A DNA stretch of 64,000 nucleotides from CAIWHR01 sp963741355. GTDB lineage: Bacteria > Pseudomonadota > Gammaproteobacteria > Burkholderiales > Casimicrobiaceae. The notes under the pieces are model-generated. The model had not been told where the DNA came from. It searched no databases and saw only the letters and a program-made list of their open reading frames with translations. The stretch lies in the NCBI GenBank assembly GCA_963741355.1, contig CAVUIG010000028.1, positions 1-64,000 on the forward strand, written 5' to 3'. Position numbers and translations under genes: made by a program. Positions 49,739 to 58,301 of the stretch are shown one piece after another. How positions within the stretch are numbered: position 1 is the first letter of the stretch; each line of letters begins with the position of its first letter.

Positions 49739-49766
49739 AGTATAGCCCAGCTTTCGGGAAGCGCAA
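49739..49766 (-). promoter_or_regulatory. Sigma-70 promoter of the symporter operon
   Basis: Minus strand: -35 TTGCGC (49766-49761), 16-bp spacer, -10 TATACT (49744-49739) preceded by GGC. The start near 49732 leaves a leader of about 114 nt. Confidence 0.55.
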
Positions 49767-49843
49767 GCTGCCGGCCGGCGGGCCGCGGCGCTTGCTGCAG
49801 TGCACTGACCGACTGAATTCTCGCGGCTGCCGCGAGATCTCGC

Positions 49844-50437
49844 TCAGTCCAGGGTCGCCGCCTTCAGTCCGGTCTCCCGCGCGAGCTGCCGGGCGACGTC
49901 GGGCTCGAATCTGGCCAGATGGTCGAGAATATTCTGCACTTCGTCGACCCGGCCGAGCTGGTGCTGCACGCGCGCAAGCTGATACCAGCCATAGGGGCTC
50001 ATCGGTTGCAGCGTGGTATTGCGTTTGAGGGGGGCGATCGCTTCCTCCGGATGGTGCGTCGAGATCAGCGACAGCGCGAGGCCGTACAGCGCCCGGTCGT
50101 GGTCAGGGTTGATCGCCAGCGCCCGGCGGAACGTCGCGATCGCCGCATCGTGGTCATTCAGTTCCTGCAGCAGGAACCCGCGATTGAACTGCGCCTCGGC
50201 GTCACGCGGCTTCAGCGCAGCCACGCGGTCGAATATCGCGAGCGCCTCCCGCTTGCGGCCGAGCTGCGCATATTGGAACCCGATCGATGCGAGCGCGAGC
50301 GAATCTCCGGGGTCCTGCTCGAGCATCCGGCCATAGAATTCGAGGGCGACCTCGCGCTGCCTGAAGAGCACGCACCATGCGGCTGCCTGATTCCAGTACC
50401 AGCGCCGCAGACGGGCCGTCAGCGCGACTGCAGGCAT
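49844..50437 (-). CDS. Tetratricopeptide repeat protein
   Basis: This 197-residue protein has about five TPR units: REVALEFYGRMLEQDPGDSL, LGRKREALAIFDRVAALKPR, LNDHDAAIATFRRALAINPD, HHPEEAIAPLKRNTTLQPM and LGRVDEVQNILDHLARFEPD. The A-x-x-x-F and P positions agree with the consensus. The N-terminal segment is basic and aromatic (RLRRWYWNQAAAWCVLF), perhaps membrane-associated. It probably mediates protein contacts; the partner is unknown. Its start overlaps the end of the upstream membrane protein gene by 19 bp, so the two are co-translated. Confidence 0.8.
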   Translation of the reverse strand: MPAVALTARLRRWYWNQAAAWCVLFRQREVALEFYGRMLEQDPGDSLALASIGFQYAQLGRKREALAIFDRVAALKPRDAEAQFNRGFLLQELNDHDAAIATFRRALAINPDHDRALYGLALSLISTHHPEEAIAPLKRNTTLQPMSPYGWYQLARVQHQLGRVDEVQNILDHLARFEPDVARQLARETGLKAATLD

Positions 50438-50757
50438 TGGGCGACCTCCAGCCCGTGCCGGGCGCACGTGGCTGCGATTTCCAGCATCACCCAGCCGTAT
50501 GCGACCACCAGCAATGAAAAGGCGACCAACGGGAGGTGCCGGTCGGGAATGAAGCGGGGTGTAATCCACCGGCACGGCTTCACCACGGGCGACGCGATGA
50601 GACGGAAGAGCCGGTAGATGAAATTCTGCTCCGGCGGCTGGCCCATCATCCGGGTCAGGACATGGGTGGCCCCCTGACCGATCAGTGCGAACAGCGGGAT
50701 GGCGATGAGGAGCTGGACGAGCCGCAGCCAGAAAAGCGTCGATTGAAGATCGTTCAC
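50419..50757 (-). CDS. YggT-like small membrane protein
   Basis: A 112-residue protein with two membrane helices (about residues 12-30 and 76-95) and a central FIYRLFRLIASPVVKPCRW segment resembling the YggT family core (F-R-L-I-x-S-P-V). YggT proteins are of uncertain function, possibly in cell division or osmotic response. The order with the TPR gene (overlapping) suggests they work together. Moderate confidence because the family is short and hydrophobic. Confidence 0.6.
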   Translation of the reverse strand: MNDLQSTLFWLRLVQLLIAIPLFALIGQGATHVLTRMMGQPPEQNFIYRLFRLIASPVVKPCRWITPRFIPDRHLPLVAFSLLVVAYGWVMLEIAATCARHGLEVAQCLQSR

Positions 50758-50866
50758 TGGAGGGGTGTCCAGGGACTGAGCGCGGCTGGGAGGCGAGGCA
50801 GCGCAACGCCGCGCAGTTTACCGAATTCGGAGCGCGACCGGGGCCGGCTCGCGCGAACCGGAGGGG

Positions 50867-51439
50867 TCAGATCAGTCCGATCGCACTCGCCGCGGCGCCG
50901 GCAAGCACCGAGGCGAACGTCAGGAGCACGATCGAGATGCCGATGAACTCGGTCTGTGCTCCTGCCGGTACGCCGAGTACGCGGCGCACGCCCAGCCACA
51001 GCAGGAACAGCGTGTGGCAAAGCCCCACGAGCCCGACGATTGCCATGACCGGAATCACCAGTGTCGCGCCGGCAAGCATCACGGGGACCGTGCCGTACGT
51101 CGCGACCTTGAGCGACGCAAGGTAATCGCGCGCACCGCCGAACATCGGCGCAAGCAGGGCAAAGATCGCGGCGAGCGCGAAGATGGAGCCGACGGTCCCG
51201 AAATACGTCGCGGCGCCGGCCGCGAATATCTGCTCGGGCGGTACGAGATAGCCATGCACCGGATCCCACTCGCGGTCGAACAGCTTCATCCCGATCATCG
51301 TCGCGATCGGCGCGAGCAGCGCCAGCGGCAGGATGTAGCGGCGCAGCAGCTGGTCGACGGATGTCTTTTCCTCGGCGATCAGATCCCACTCCGCCTGCGG
51401 GCGGAAGACCAGGTACACGATGCGACGCAATGTTTCCAT
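50867..51439 (-). CDS. Yip1-domain membrane protein
   Basis: The 190-residue protein starts METLRRIVYLVFRPQAEWDLIAEEKTS, the usual N-terminus of bacterial Yip1-domain proteins, with R-P-x-x-x-W. Five membrane helices follow (about residues 35-55, 80-100, 105-135, 140-155, 165-188). Function in bacteria is unknown. A GGCTATACT -10-like sequence at 51466-51458 would start transcription about 12 nt before the ATG. The gap to the exonuclease gene is less than 100 bp on the same strand. Confidence 0.75.
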   Translation of the reverse strand: METLRRIVYLVFRPQAEWDLIAEEKTSVDQLLRRYILPLALLAPIATMIGMKLFDREWDPVHGYLVPPEQIFAAGAATYFGTVGSIFALAAIFALLAPMFGGARDYLASLKVATYGTVPVMLAGATLVIPVMAIVGLVGLCHTLFLLWLGVRRVLGVPAGAQTEFIGISIVLLTFASVLAGAAASAIGLI

Positions 51440-51457
51440 GGGGCCCGGTGTCGCGCC

Positions 51458-51466
51458 AGTATAGCC
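51458..51466 (-). promoter_or_regulatory. -10 box before the Yip1 gene
   Basis: GGCTATACT on the minus strand, the same form as at the symporter promoter. The predicted leader is only about 12 nt. Confidence 0.4.
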
Positions 51467-51514
51467 GCGGCCGGTTGCGCGACGCTTCCGCGCGGCGTGA
51501 ACGGCGGGAATCGG

Positions 51515-52181
51515 CTAAGTCGGTGGTTCCCAGCCATTTCTGCTGGCGTGCGGTCCTGAGCAGCGCGTCGAAGCCGATTCGGCCCTGCTTCGCGGCGATC
51601 GCACGCAGCCGCAACAGAAGCTCGGCGGTGGCGAGCGCGTCGGCCGCTGCGTTGTGGCGGGTCGCGCATTCGATGCCGAACGCCGCGAGCCAGTCATCGA
51701 GGCTTCGTCCGCCGGAGCGATACGCGTCGGCGGCCATCGCTCCAGCGAGCGGAGCAAGATCGAGCCATGGCGCGTCGTCTGGCGGCATCCCGACGCCGGC
51801 AAACGCCTTGCGCAATACCGCCCGATCGAAATCGGCGTGAAAGCCCACACGGGGAGCCGTGCCGCACCAGTCCCGGAATGCCGCGAGCGCTTCGGGCGCC
51901 GGCGTGCCCGCCGCCTGCGCGCCGTGTCCGATTCCATGCAGGGCGATGTTCGCGGCATCGCCCGCGGCATTGCTTTTCAGCACGATCTCGAAGCTGTCGC
52001 CCAATGCGATGCCGTCGTCGTCGACGGCGACCGCGCCGATCGCCAGAAGCGGGTCCCGTTCGGGATCGAGACCGGAGGTTTCCGTGTCGACGACGACCCA
52101 GCGCCCGAGCGGGATGCCGGCGCGGCCCGCGCTGCTGCGGCCGTCGAGCCAGCGCCGCAACCATTGAGCGGCGGATCTCAT
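51515..52181 (-). CDS. DnaQ-like 3'-5' exonuclease, end uncertain
   Basis: DEDDh exonuclease of the polymerase III epsilon type. ExoI WVVVDTETSGLDPERD (about residues 28-43), ExoII RVGFHADFDRAVLRKAF (about 110-126), ExoIII ATRHNAAADALATAELLLRL (about 173-192). All catalytic acids and the His are present. The frame as read would continue through the Yip1 gene without a stop, which is implausible; a stop exists in another frame at 51515-51517, just after ARQQKWLG, so a one-base indel near 51525 is likely. Its ATG overlaps the DUF294 gene stop by 4 nt (ATGA). Probably around 220 residues. Confidence 0.75.
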
Positions 52182-54100
52182 CCGGGATAGTCGAGCTCGA
52201 GACGCTGCTGCAACCTACGGATCTGCCGTATCGCCTCCTTGAGGATCCGGCGATCGAGATCCGGCAGCAAGTCGAGCGGCACGATGTTGGCATTGACGGC
52301 ACCGCTGCCCTCGACGCCGCGCCGATGCTGCTCGCGCAGCCGCAGGAGCTGAACATACTCGAACGCATCGCACGATGCCCGGATCTCGGAGCCGGGAATG
52401 CCGCGCGCCGCGCCGGCCTGCATCAGCCGATCGACGGTGTTGGTGGCCGATACGCCGGCCGCCAGCGCGAAGATGCGCGCCGCGTCGACGAACGGAACGC
52501 TGCCGCTCATCTTGAGATCGATGCCTCTGACGCCGGAGTCGTCCTCCGCTGCCTGCAATTCTCCAAACCAGTTGAGCGGAGGTCGGTTTCGCAGCGCATT
52601 GTCGGACATCTGTTTCAGGAACCGCGAATTGCCTTGCGCGCGGGCGGTGACCTCCGCGCGCAGCGCGTCGGCGAGTTGCGACATCCCCCACAACGCGCGA
52701 AAGTCGAAGAAGATGCTCGCCGCCAGCAGACTGTCCGGATCGCCACGGTCGATCCAGTTCGCGAACGCCGTCTTCCATTCGGGCAGGCTCGCGCACCAAC
52801 GCGGGTTGGACGCCATGACCCCTCCCTTGCACAACGGGTAGCCGCAGCGGTCCATCGCGTCGTTGACGGCGCGCGCGAACGGGAGGAGGCGTTCGCGGAC
52901 CGCGTCCGGCGCGGCATCGTCGGCGTCGGTCGCGAAGATGAGGCCGTTGTCCTGGTCCGTGGCGATCGTCTGTTCGGACCGGCCTTCCGAACCCATCCCG
53001 AGCCAGCACAGCGCAACGCCCGAGAGATCGAATTTCGGCGCCACGAGCTCGAGAATGCGCACGGCAAGCTGGTCGTTGAGGCTCGAGATCATCCGTGTCA
53101 GGTGACCCGCGGCTACGCCCTGCGCGACCAGCGCATGCGACAGCGCGCGGATGTCCGCCGCGCATTGAGTCAGCGCCTCGATGTCGGCGGCACGGCGAAT
53201 CGACGAGGCGAGCTCCCGCACGGAAAGGCGCTGCAGGCTGAAGAGGTCGCGTTCGGAGACGACCCCGACGACCTTGCCGCCGGCATCCTGCACGACGACG
53301 TGGCGGATTCCGCTGCGCGCCATCACCACCGCCGCATCGCCGGCGGTTGCCTCCGCGGACAGCGTGATCGCCGGTGCACTCATCACGTCGCGCACCGGGA
53401 CGGTGAGCGGCCGCTGCGGCAGCACGATGCGGCCGATCACATCCTGCCGCGTGAAGATGCCGATCGGCCTCGACTCCGCGTCCACGATCGGCATCGAGCC
53501 GATCCTGTGCTTCTCCATCGCCACCAATGCTTCACTAAGCGGCGCGTCGGGGCCGCAGACGACCGGCGCCTGCCGGAGCAGGCTGCCCAGTCGTGTCGAC
53601 AGTCCGCGCTGCTCGGTGACGGACGCCGCGTACTCGGATTGCAGTCGCGCCCGCGACAGGTCCAGCAGATGCGCGAGCCGGCGCGTGCAGAAGTCCTGGA
53701 ATATGGTGGAGTCGGCGATCAGCGCGTCGAATGCCGCGACCGGAAGAACGAGGCAGAACGTGTCCTGCGCCGCGCGATAGACACTGGTGACGCCGCGCTT
53801 CGCAAGCAGTGCGCCGAGCGGGAACATTTCGCCGGCGGTCAGCTCGAAGAGCGCCGAAGCCGCGCTGTCGCCACCGGGCCGCTCGCCACGGACCGCGCCC
53901 TGGCGAATGACGTAGCAATTCGAGGGTCGTTCGGCGGCCGGCGTCAGAATGAGCTCGCCCGGCGCGAAGTACTGGAGACGTGACGCGCGGACGATGCGAT
54001 CGAGGTCACGCTCGTTCATCGCCGCGAAGGGGGCGTGCGCCTTCAACGCCTGCTTCAGGCTCGCGAGAACGGAGGGCGCGGGCGTCGGTGCGTGCGGCAA
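52178..54100 (-). CDS. cNMP-binding/CBS/DUF294 putative nucleotidyltransferase
   Basis: Regulatory protein of 640 residues. Order: cyclic-nucleotide-binding domain (about 20-130; APGELILTPAAERPSNCYVI), two CBS domains (about 170-290; PIVDAESRPIGIFTRQDVIG, HVVVQDAGGKVVGVVSERDL), a DUF294 nucleotidyltransferase domain with GMGSEGRSEQTIATDQDNGLI (in part, about 365-385), and DUF294_C. GSEGRSEQ and TDQDN give the G-S and D-x-D pattern of pol-beta-type transferases, similar to GlnD. Usually located beside VC_2705-type symporters and DnaQ-like exonucleases, as here. Substrate unknown. Confidence 0.88.
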   Translation of the reverse strand: MPHAPTPAPSVLASLKQALKAHAPFAAMNERDLDRIVRASRLQYFAPGELILTPAAERPSNCYVIRQGAVRGERPGGDSAASALFELTAGEMFPLGALLAKRGVTSVYRAAQDTFCLVLPVAAFDALIADSTIFQDFCTRRLAHLLDLSRARLQSEYAASVTEQRGLSTRLGSLLRQAPVVCGPDAPLSEALVAMEKHRIGSMPIVDAESRPIGIFTRQDVIGRIVLPQRPLTVPVRDVMSAPAITLSAEATAGDAAVVMARSGIRHVVVQDAGGKVVGVVSERDLFSLQRLSVRELASSIRRAADIEALTQCAADIRALSHALVAQGVAAGHLTRMISSLNDQLAVRILELVAPKFDLSGVALCWLGMGSEGRSEQTIATDQDNGLIFATDADDAAPDAVRERLLPFARAVNDAMDRCGYPLCKGGVMASNPRWCASLPEWKTAFANWIDRGDPDSLLAASIFFDFRALWGMSQLADALRAEVTARAQGNSRFLKQMSDNALRNRPPLNWFGELQAAEDDSGVRGIDLKMSGSVPFVDAARIFALAAGVSATNTVDRLMQAGAARGIPGSEIRASCDAFEYVQLLRLREQHRRGVEGSGAVNANIVPLDLLPDLDRRILKEAIRQIRRLQQRLELDYPG

Positions 54101-54278
54101 TCTGGGGCTCCCCTTGCGTATTGTGCATCGCCCGCGGCCCGAATTCGCGCCTCGGGGCGAGTCGCCTCACGCGACTGCTGATCAGCGCGGCTAGCGGCGC
54201 GCCGGCGAAATGGCGGCGTTGTGTGCGCGCGATCGAACAGGCGTTACGCGTGGGTCGCGCGTCTGCGCCAACCCGGAT

Positions 54279-54890
54279 TCATTCGGCCGGCGGGGCGGTG
54301 TCCGCGAACGACGGACGAGCGCCGAGCTTGTCGGCAAGGCGTCCGAGGTTCGGATGGCGGTCGCGCCAGTCGAGCTCGGCGTACCGGAGGTCGAGATAGG
54401 CGAGCGCGCAGCCGGTCGCGATGTCGGCGAGCGAAAACCCTTCGCCGTTGCACCAGGGCCGCTCCTCGAGCTCGCGTGCAAGCGCGTCGACTGCACGCGC
54501 GATCTTGCGCTCCTGATGTGCGATCGAAGGCTTGCTCTGCTGGCGCGCGGCGCGCTTGCGCTCCTGCGTGATCAGCATCGCGGCGTCGCAGATGCCGTCG
54601 GCGAGCGCTTCCCAGCGCTTGACCGCGATCCGCTGCCGCGACGGCTCGGGGATGAGCCGGCTCACCGGGCTCACGGCGTCGAGATACTCGACGATCACGC
54701 GCGAGTCGAACAGCGTCGAGCCGTCCTCGAGCACGAGGGTCGGAATCTTGCCCAGCGGATTGAAATCGGCGATCGCGTCGGATGCTTCCCACGGCGACAC
54801 CTCCACCAGATCGTAATCGATCTTCTTCTCGGCGAGCGCGATCCGGACCTTGCGCGCGTAGGGGCTGGTGAGCGAGGCAAGGAGCTTCAT
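54279..54890 (-). CDS. Glutathione S-transferase
   Basis: The 203-residue protein has an N-terminal thioredoxin-like domain beginning KLLASLTSPYARKVRIALAE, with S/P contact residues, and FNPLGKIPTLVLEDGSTLFDSRVI (in parts) holding the cis-Pro and the E-S/D-S glutathione site. The all-helical C-terminal domain contains GEGFSLADIATGCALAYLD. This fits the broad GST/YibF-like group that conjugates or isomerises electrophiles. The specific substrate cannot be told. Promoter TGCTATACT at 54931-54923 upstream. Confidence 0.88.
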   Translation of the reverse strand: MKLLASLTSPYARKVRIALAEKKIDYDLVEVSPWEASDAIADFNPLGKIPTLVLEDGSTLFDSRVIVEYLDAVSPVSRLIPEPSRQRIAVKRWEALADGICDAAMLITQERKRAARQQSKPSIAHQERKIARAVDALARELEERPWCNGEGFSLADIATGCALAYLDLRYAELDWRDRHPNLGRLADKLGARPSFADTAPPAE

Positions 54891-54922
54891 CGCAGTGGCT
54901 GGAGGTTGCGAAATCGCCGGCG

Positions 54923-54931
54923 AGTATAGCA
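54923..54931 (-). promoter_or_regulatory. Extended -10 promoter of the GST gene
   Basis: TGCTATACT on the minus strand, 33 bp before the ATG, without a clear -35. Confidence 0.5.
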
Positions 54932-54996
54932 CCGGCCCGCGGCGGATCGCGGCTCGCGGCGATGGCGCGCGGCGCCGATCGCGCCGTCGCGGTGCA

Positions 54997-55005
54997 TGCT
55001 AAACT
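54997..55005 (+). promoter_or_regulatory. Extended -10 promoter of purB
   Basis: TGCTAAACT 51 bp before the purB ATG. It is divergent from the GST promoter, with the two -10 boxes 65 bp apart. Confidence 0.5.
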
Positions 55006-55055
55006 CGCAGACTCCACATCGTCATGACGCCGGCATTCATGCGGCTCCGCGCCCG

Positions 55056-56432
55056 ATGTCCGCGACCGACCACGCATTGACCGCGCTGTCTCCGCTCGAC
55101 GGCCGCTACGCGGCGAAGGTCGCGGCATTGCGCGAGCATTTCAGCGAATGGGGACTGATCCGCGCGCGGGTGCGCATCGAGATCGCGTGGCTCCTGGCGC
55201 TCGCGGACGAGCCCGGCATCGCCGAGGTCCCGCCGTTCAGCGCGGGCGCCGCCGCGACGCTGCACGCGGCGGCCGGCGAGTTTTCGACGGCCGACGCCCA
55301 GCGGGTCAAGGCGATCGAGCGCACGACCAACCACGACGTGAAGGCGGTCGAATACTGGCTGAAGGAGCGCTTCGCCGGCTCGCCCGAGATCGCGCGCGTC
55401 GCCGAATTCATCCATTTCGCCTGCACGTCCGAGGACATCAACAACCTTGCGCACGGGTTGATGCTCGCGGACGCACGCCGCGCCATCCTGCTGCCGGCGC
55501 TGCGCGGCATCGCGGCTTCGCTGCGCGAGCTCGCGCACCGGCATGCCGACACGCCGATGCTGGGCCGCACGCACGGCCAGCCGGCGACGCCGACGACGCT
55601 CGGCAAGGAAATGGCGAACTTCCATGCCCGGCTCGAGCGCCAGATCGCGGGCATCGAGCGGGTTCCGGTCAAAGGGAAGGTCAACGGCGCCGTCGGCAAC
55701 TACAACGCGCACGTCGCCGCGTATCCCGACGTCGACTGGGAACGCCTCGCCGCGAAGGTCGTGGTCGGCGCGGGGCTGGAATTCAATCCGTACACCACGC
55801 AGATCGAGCCGCACGATTACATGGCCGAGCTCTTCGACGCGATCGCGCGCGCGAATACGGTGCTGATCGACTTCGACCGCGACGTCTGGGGCTACATCGG
55901 GCTGGGCTATTTCCGGCAGAGGGTGACCGAGGGCGAGGTCGGATCGTCGACGATGCCGCACAAGGTCAACCCGATCGATTTCGAGAACTCGGAAGGCAAT
56001 CTGGGGCTCGCCAACGCGCTGTTGCGCCACCTCGCGGAAAAGCTGCCGATCTCGCGCTGGCAGCGCGACCTCACCGACTCGACCGTGCTGCGCAACATGG
56101 GCGTGGCGCTCGGCTATTCGCTGCTCGGCTGGGTCTCGCTCGCGCAGGGCGTGGCGAAGCTCGACGTCGACCCGGCACGGCTCGCCGCCGACCTCGACGC
56201 GAACTGGGAAGTGCTGGCCGAGCCGATCCAGACGGTGATGCGCCGCTACGGATTGCCGAATCCGTACGAGCAGCTGAAGGCGCTCACTCGCGGCAAGGCC
56301 GGCATGACGCGCGCGGCGCTGCATGCTTTCATCGACGGTCTCGCGTTGCCTGAGGACGCCAAGCAGCGGCTGAAGGCGCTTTCGCCGGCGAACTACATCG
56401 GCCGGGCGGCGGAGCTCGCGAAGCGCGTCTGA
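55056..56432 (+). CDS. purB: Adenylosuccinate lyase
   Basis: Cleaves SAICAR and adenylosuccinate in purine synthesis. The 458 residues carry LSPLDGRYAAK near the N-terminus, ERTTNHDVKAVEYWL (about 88-102), FACTSEDINNLAHGLML with the catalytic region, LGRTHGQPATPTTLGKE, and the family signature GEVGSSTMPHKVNPIDFEN with the mobile-loop serine. Length and motifs match E. coli PurB (456). Start chosen at ATG 55056, a few codons before ALTALSPLDGRY. Complete. Confidence 0.95.
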   Translation: MSATDHALTALSPLDGRYAAKVAALREHFSEWGLIRARVRIEIAWLLALADEPGIAEVPPFSAGAAATLHAAAGEFSTADAQRVKAIERTTNHDVKAVEYWLKERFAGSPEIARVAEFIHFACTSEDINNLAHGLMLADARRAILLPALRGIAASLRELAHRHADTPMLGRTHGQPATPTTLGKEMANFHARLERQIAGIERVPVKGKVNGAVGNYNAHVAAYPDVDWERLAAKVVVGAGLEFNPYTTQIEPHDYMAELFDAIARANTVLIDFDRDVWGYIGLGYFRQRVTEGEVGSSTMPHKVNPIDFENSEGNLGLANALLRHLAEKLPISRWQRDLTDSTVLRNMGVALGYSLLGWVSLAQGVAKLDVDPARLAADLDANWEVLAEPIQTVMRRYGLPNPYEQLKALTRGKAGMTRAALHAFIDGLALPEDAKQRLKALSPANYIGRAAELAKRV

Positions 56433-56505
56433 AGAGTGTCAGCGGCGATTTGCCCGGCATCGCCGCATGACGGCGTAATCCGGCTGCCGCAGGTCGTCTC
56501 CGATC

Positions 56506-57150
56506 CTACTTGCGGCGCCGCTTCGACCGGTGCTCGCGCATGAACGTCGTGACCGCCGGGATCAGCGACACGACGACGATGCCGATGACGATCAGCGACA
56601 GGTTTCCCTTCACCCAGGGGATGTTGCCGAACAGGTAGCCCGCGTAGACGAGCGACGAGATCCAGGCAATGCCGCCGACCACGTTGAATGCGATGAATTT
56701 CCGGTAGCGCATCCCGGCGATGCCCGCGAGAAAGGGTGCGAACGTGCGGATGATCGGCACGAAACGGCCGATGATGATCGTGACGCCGCCGTACTTGTCG
56801 TAGAACGCCTTCGTCCGCCGCAGATGGGCCTGCTTGAACCAGCGCGAATCGGGCCGGTCGAATGCCTTCGGTCCGATGTAGCGCCCGACCGAGTAATTGA
56901 CGCTGTCGCCGAGGATTGCGGCCGCGACGAGCGCGACGACCAGCACGTGCACGCTGAGTCCTGCCGTCGCAACGACCGTTCCGGAGATGAACAGGATCGA
57001 ATCGCCGGGCAGGAACGGAAAGACGACGAGCCCGGTCTCGGCGAAGATCACCAGGAACAGCAGCGCGTAGAGCCAATGTCCGTACTGCGATGCCAGCGAG
57101 GCGATCGACTGGTCGAGCGCCAGCAGCGAATAGAAGAGCGTCGTCAGCAC
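56506..57150 (-). CDS. DedA-family membrane protein
   Basis: The 214-residue protein has four or five membrane segments and the DedA/VTT domain: IFAETGLVVFPFLPGDSILF (about residues 35-54) with the conserved E-x-x-x-x-x-x-P-x-P-G-D, and the helical hairpin GGVTIIIGRFVPIIRTFAPFLAG (in parts) with the key Arg residues. Members move phospholipids such as undecaprenyl phosphate or act in proton-dependent membrane homeostasis. The C-terminus MREHRSKRRRK is strongly basic. It lies between purB and secF, convergent with purB. Confidence 0.88.
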   Translation of the reverse strand: MLTTLFYSLLALDQSIASLASQYGHWLYALLFLVIFAETGLVVFPFLPGDSILFISGTVVATAGLSVHVLVVALVAAAILGDSVNYSVGRYIGPKAFDRPDSRWFKQAHLRRTKAFYDKYGGVTIIIGRFVPIIRTFAPFLAGIAGMRYRKFIAFNVVGGIAWISSLVYAGYLFGNIPWVKGNLSLIVIGIVVVSLIPAVTTFMREHRSKRRRK

Positions 57151-57246
57151 GATGGGATCAGCGGGGATGGTTTCGCGTACGGTCGGTCACGGAGCTCGTG
57201 GGGGCCGAACAATCGTCCCCGACCCGGGCTCGCAGCCGCGCGGGAA

Positions 57247-58188
57247 TTACGGCAGGATCTTCCCGCCTTCGCCGGCCGGCTTGCGCTCCGGCTTCACGAG
57301 GTCCTCGCGCGACACGCCGAGCCACATCACGAGCGGCGCCATGACAAGCACCGACGAATAGATGCCGAAGCAGATGCCGATGGTCAGCGCCAGCGCGAAG
57401 TAGTGCAGCGTCTCGCCGCCGAAGAACAGGATCGACAGCACCATCATCAGCGTCATGCCGTGCGTGATCATCGTCCGCGAGATCGTGCTGGTGATCGCGT
57501 TGTCGATGACGTGGGTCACCGTGGCCTTGCGCATCTTGCGGAAGTTCTCGCGGATCCGGTCGGCGATCACCACCGACTCGTTGACCGAGTAGCCCAGCAC
57601 CGCCAGCACCGCGGCCAGCACCGGCAGCGAGAACTCCCACTGGAACAGCGCGAAGAAGCCGAGGATGATGATGATGTCGTGCAGGTTGGCGATGATCGCG
57701 GCGACGGCGAAGCGCCATTCGAAGCGCATCGCGAGATAGCCCACGATGCCGAGCGACACGAGCAGGAGGGCGAGGGCGCCATTCTCGTAGAGCTCCTTGC
57801 CGACCTGCGGGCCGACGAATTCCACACGCTGCTGTCGCGCCGACGGGTCATCCGCCTTCAGCGCGCCCATCACCTTCTCGGAGAGCTGCGCGCTCGAGAC
57901 GCCTTCCTTGAGCGGCAGGCGGATCAGCGCGGTGTTCGACCCGCCGAAGCTCTGTGCCGAGTACTCGCCCAGATTCAGCGTGTCGATCGCGGCGCGCACG
58001 TGATTGAAGTCGACCGCCTTGTCGTAGGTGACCTCGATCACCGTGCCGCCGCGGAAGTCGACGCCGAGGTTCAGTCCGCGCGTGGCGAGGAACAGCACGG
58101 CGAGCACGAACGTGACGAGCGAGATCACGTTGAACACGAGTGCGTGCCGCATGAACGGTATGTCGCGGGAGATGCGGAAGAATTCCAT
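57247..58188 (-). CDS. secF: Protein translocase subunit SecF
   Basis: RND-type component of SecDF-YajC that uses the proton gradient to help release exported proteins. The 313 residues have TM1 near the N-terminus (ALVFNVISLVTFVLAVLFL), the periplasmic GLNLGVDFRGGTVIEV, and the C-terminal block of five helices with GYSVNESVVIADRIRENFRK, the conserved D in the proton path, and SRTMITHGMTLMMVL. It follows secD by 113 bp. Complete. Confidence 0.95.
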   Translation of the reverse strand: MEFFRISRDIPFMRHALVFNVISLVTFVLAVLFLATRGLNLGVDFRGGTVIEVTYDKAVDFNHVRAAIDTLNLGEYSAQSFGGSNTALIRLPLKEGVSSAQLSEKVMGALKADDPSARQQRVEFVGPQVGKELYENGALALLLVSLGIVGYLAMRFEWRFAVAAIIANLHDIIIILGFFALFQWEFSLPVLAAVLAVLGYSVNESVVIADRIRENFRKMRKATVTHVIDNAITSTISRTMITHGMTLMMVLSILFFGGETLHYFALALTIGICFGIYSSVLVMAPLVMWLGVSREDLVKPERKPAGEGGKILP

Positions 58189-58301
58189 GGCGGTCTTTGT
58201 GTGGGTGAGTCGCGCGCGTGTCCGGGACGGGAACGGTCAGCGCGGCGCGCCGCGGGCGGTCGCGTGCAGGGCGTGGACGAGGTTCAAGGGCGCGGCCGGC
58301 G

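Noticed and set aside
50754..51514. Extension of the DnaQ-like exonuclease to 475 residues
   Set aside because: The added part is the shadow of the Yip1 gene in another frame and shows no domain; an indel just before 51515 is the simpler explanation.
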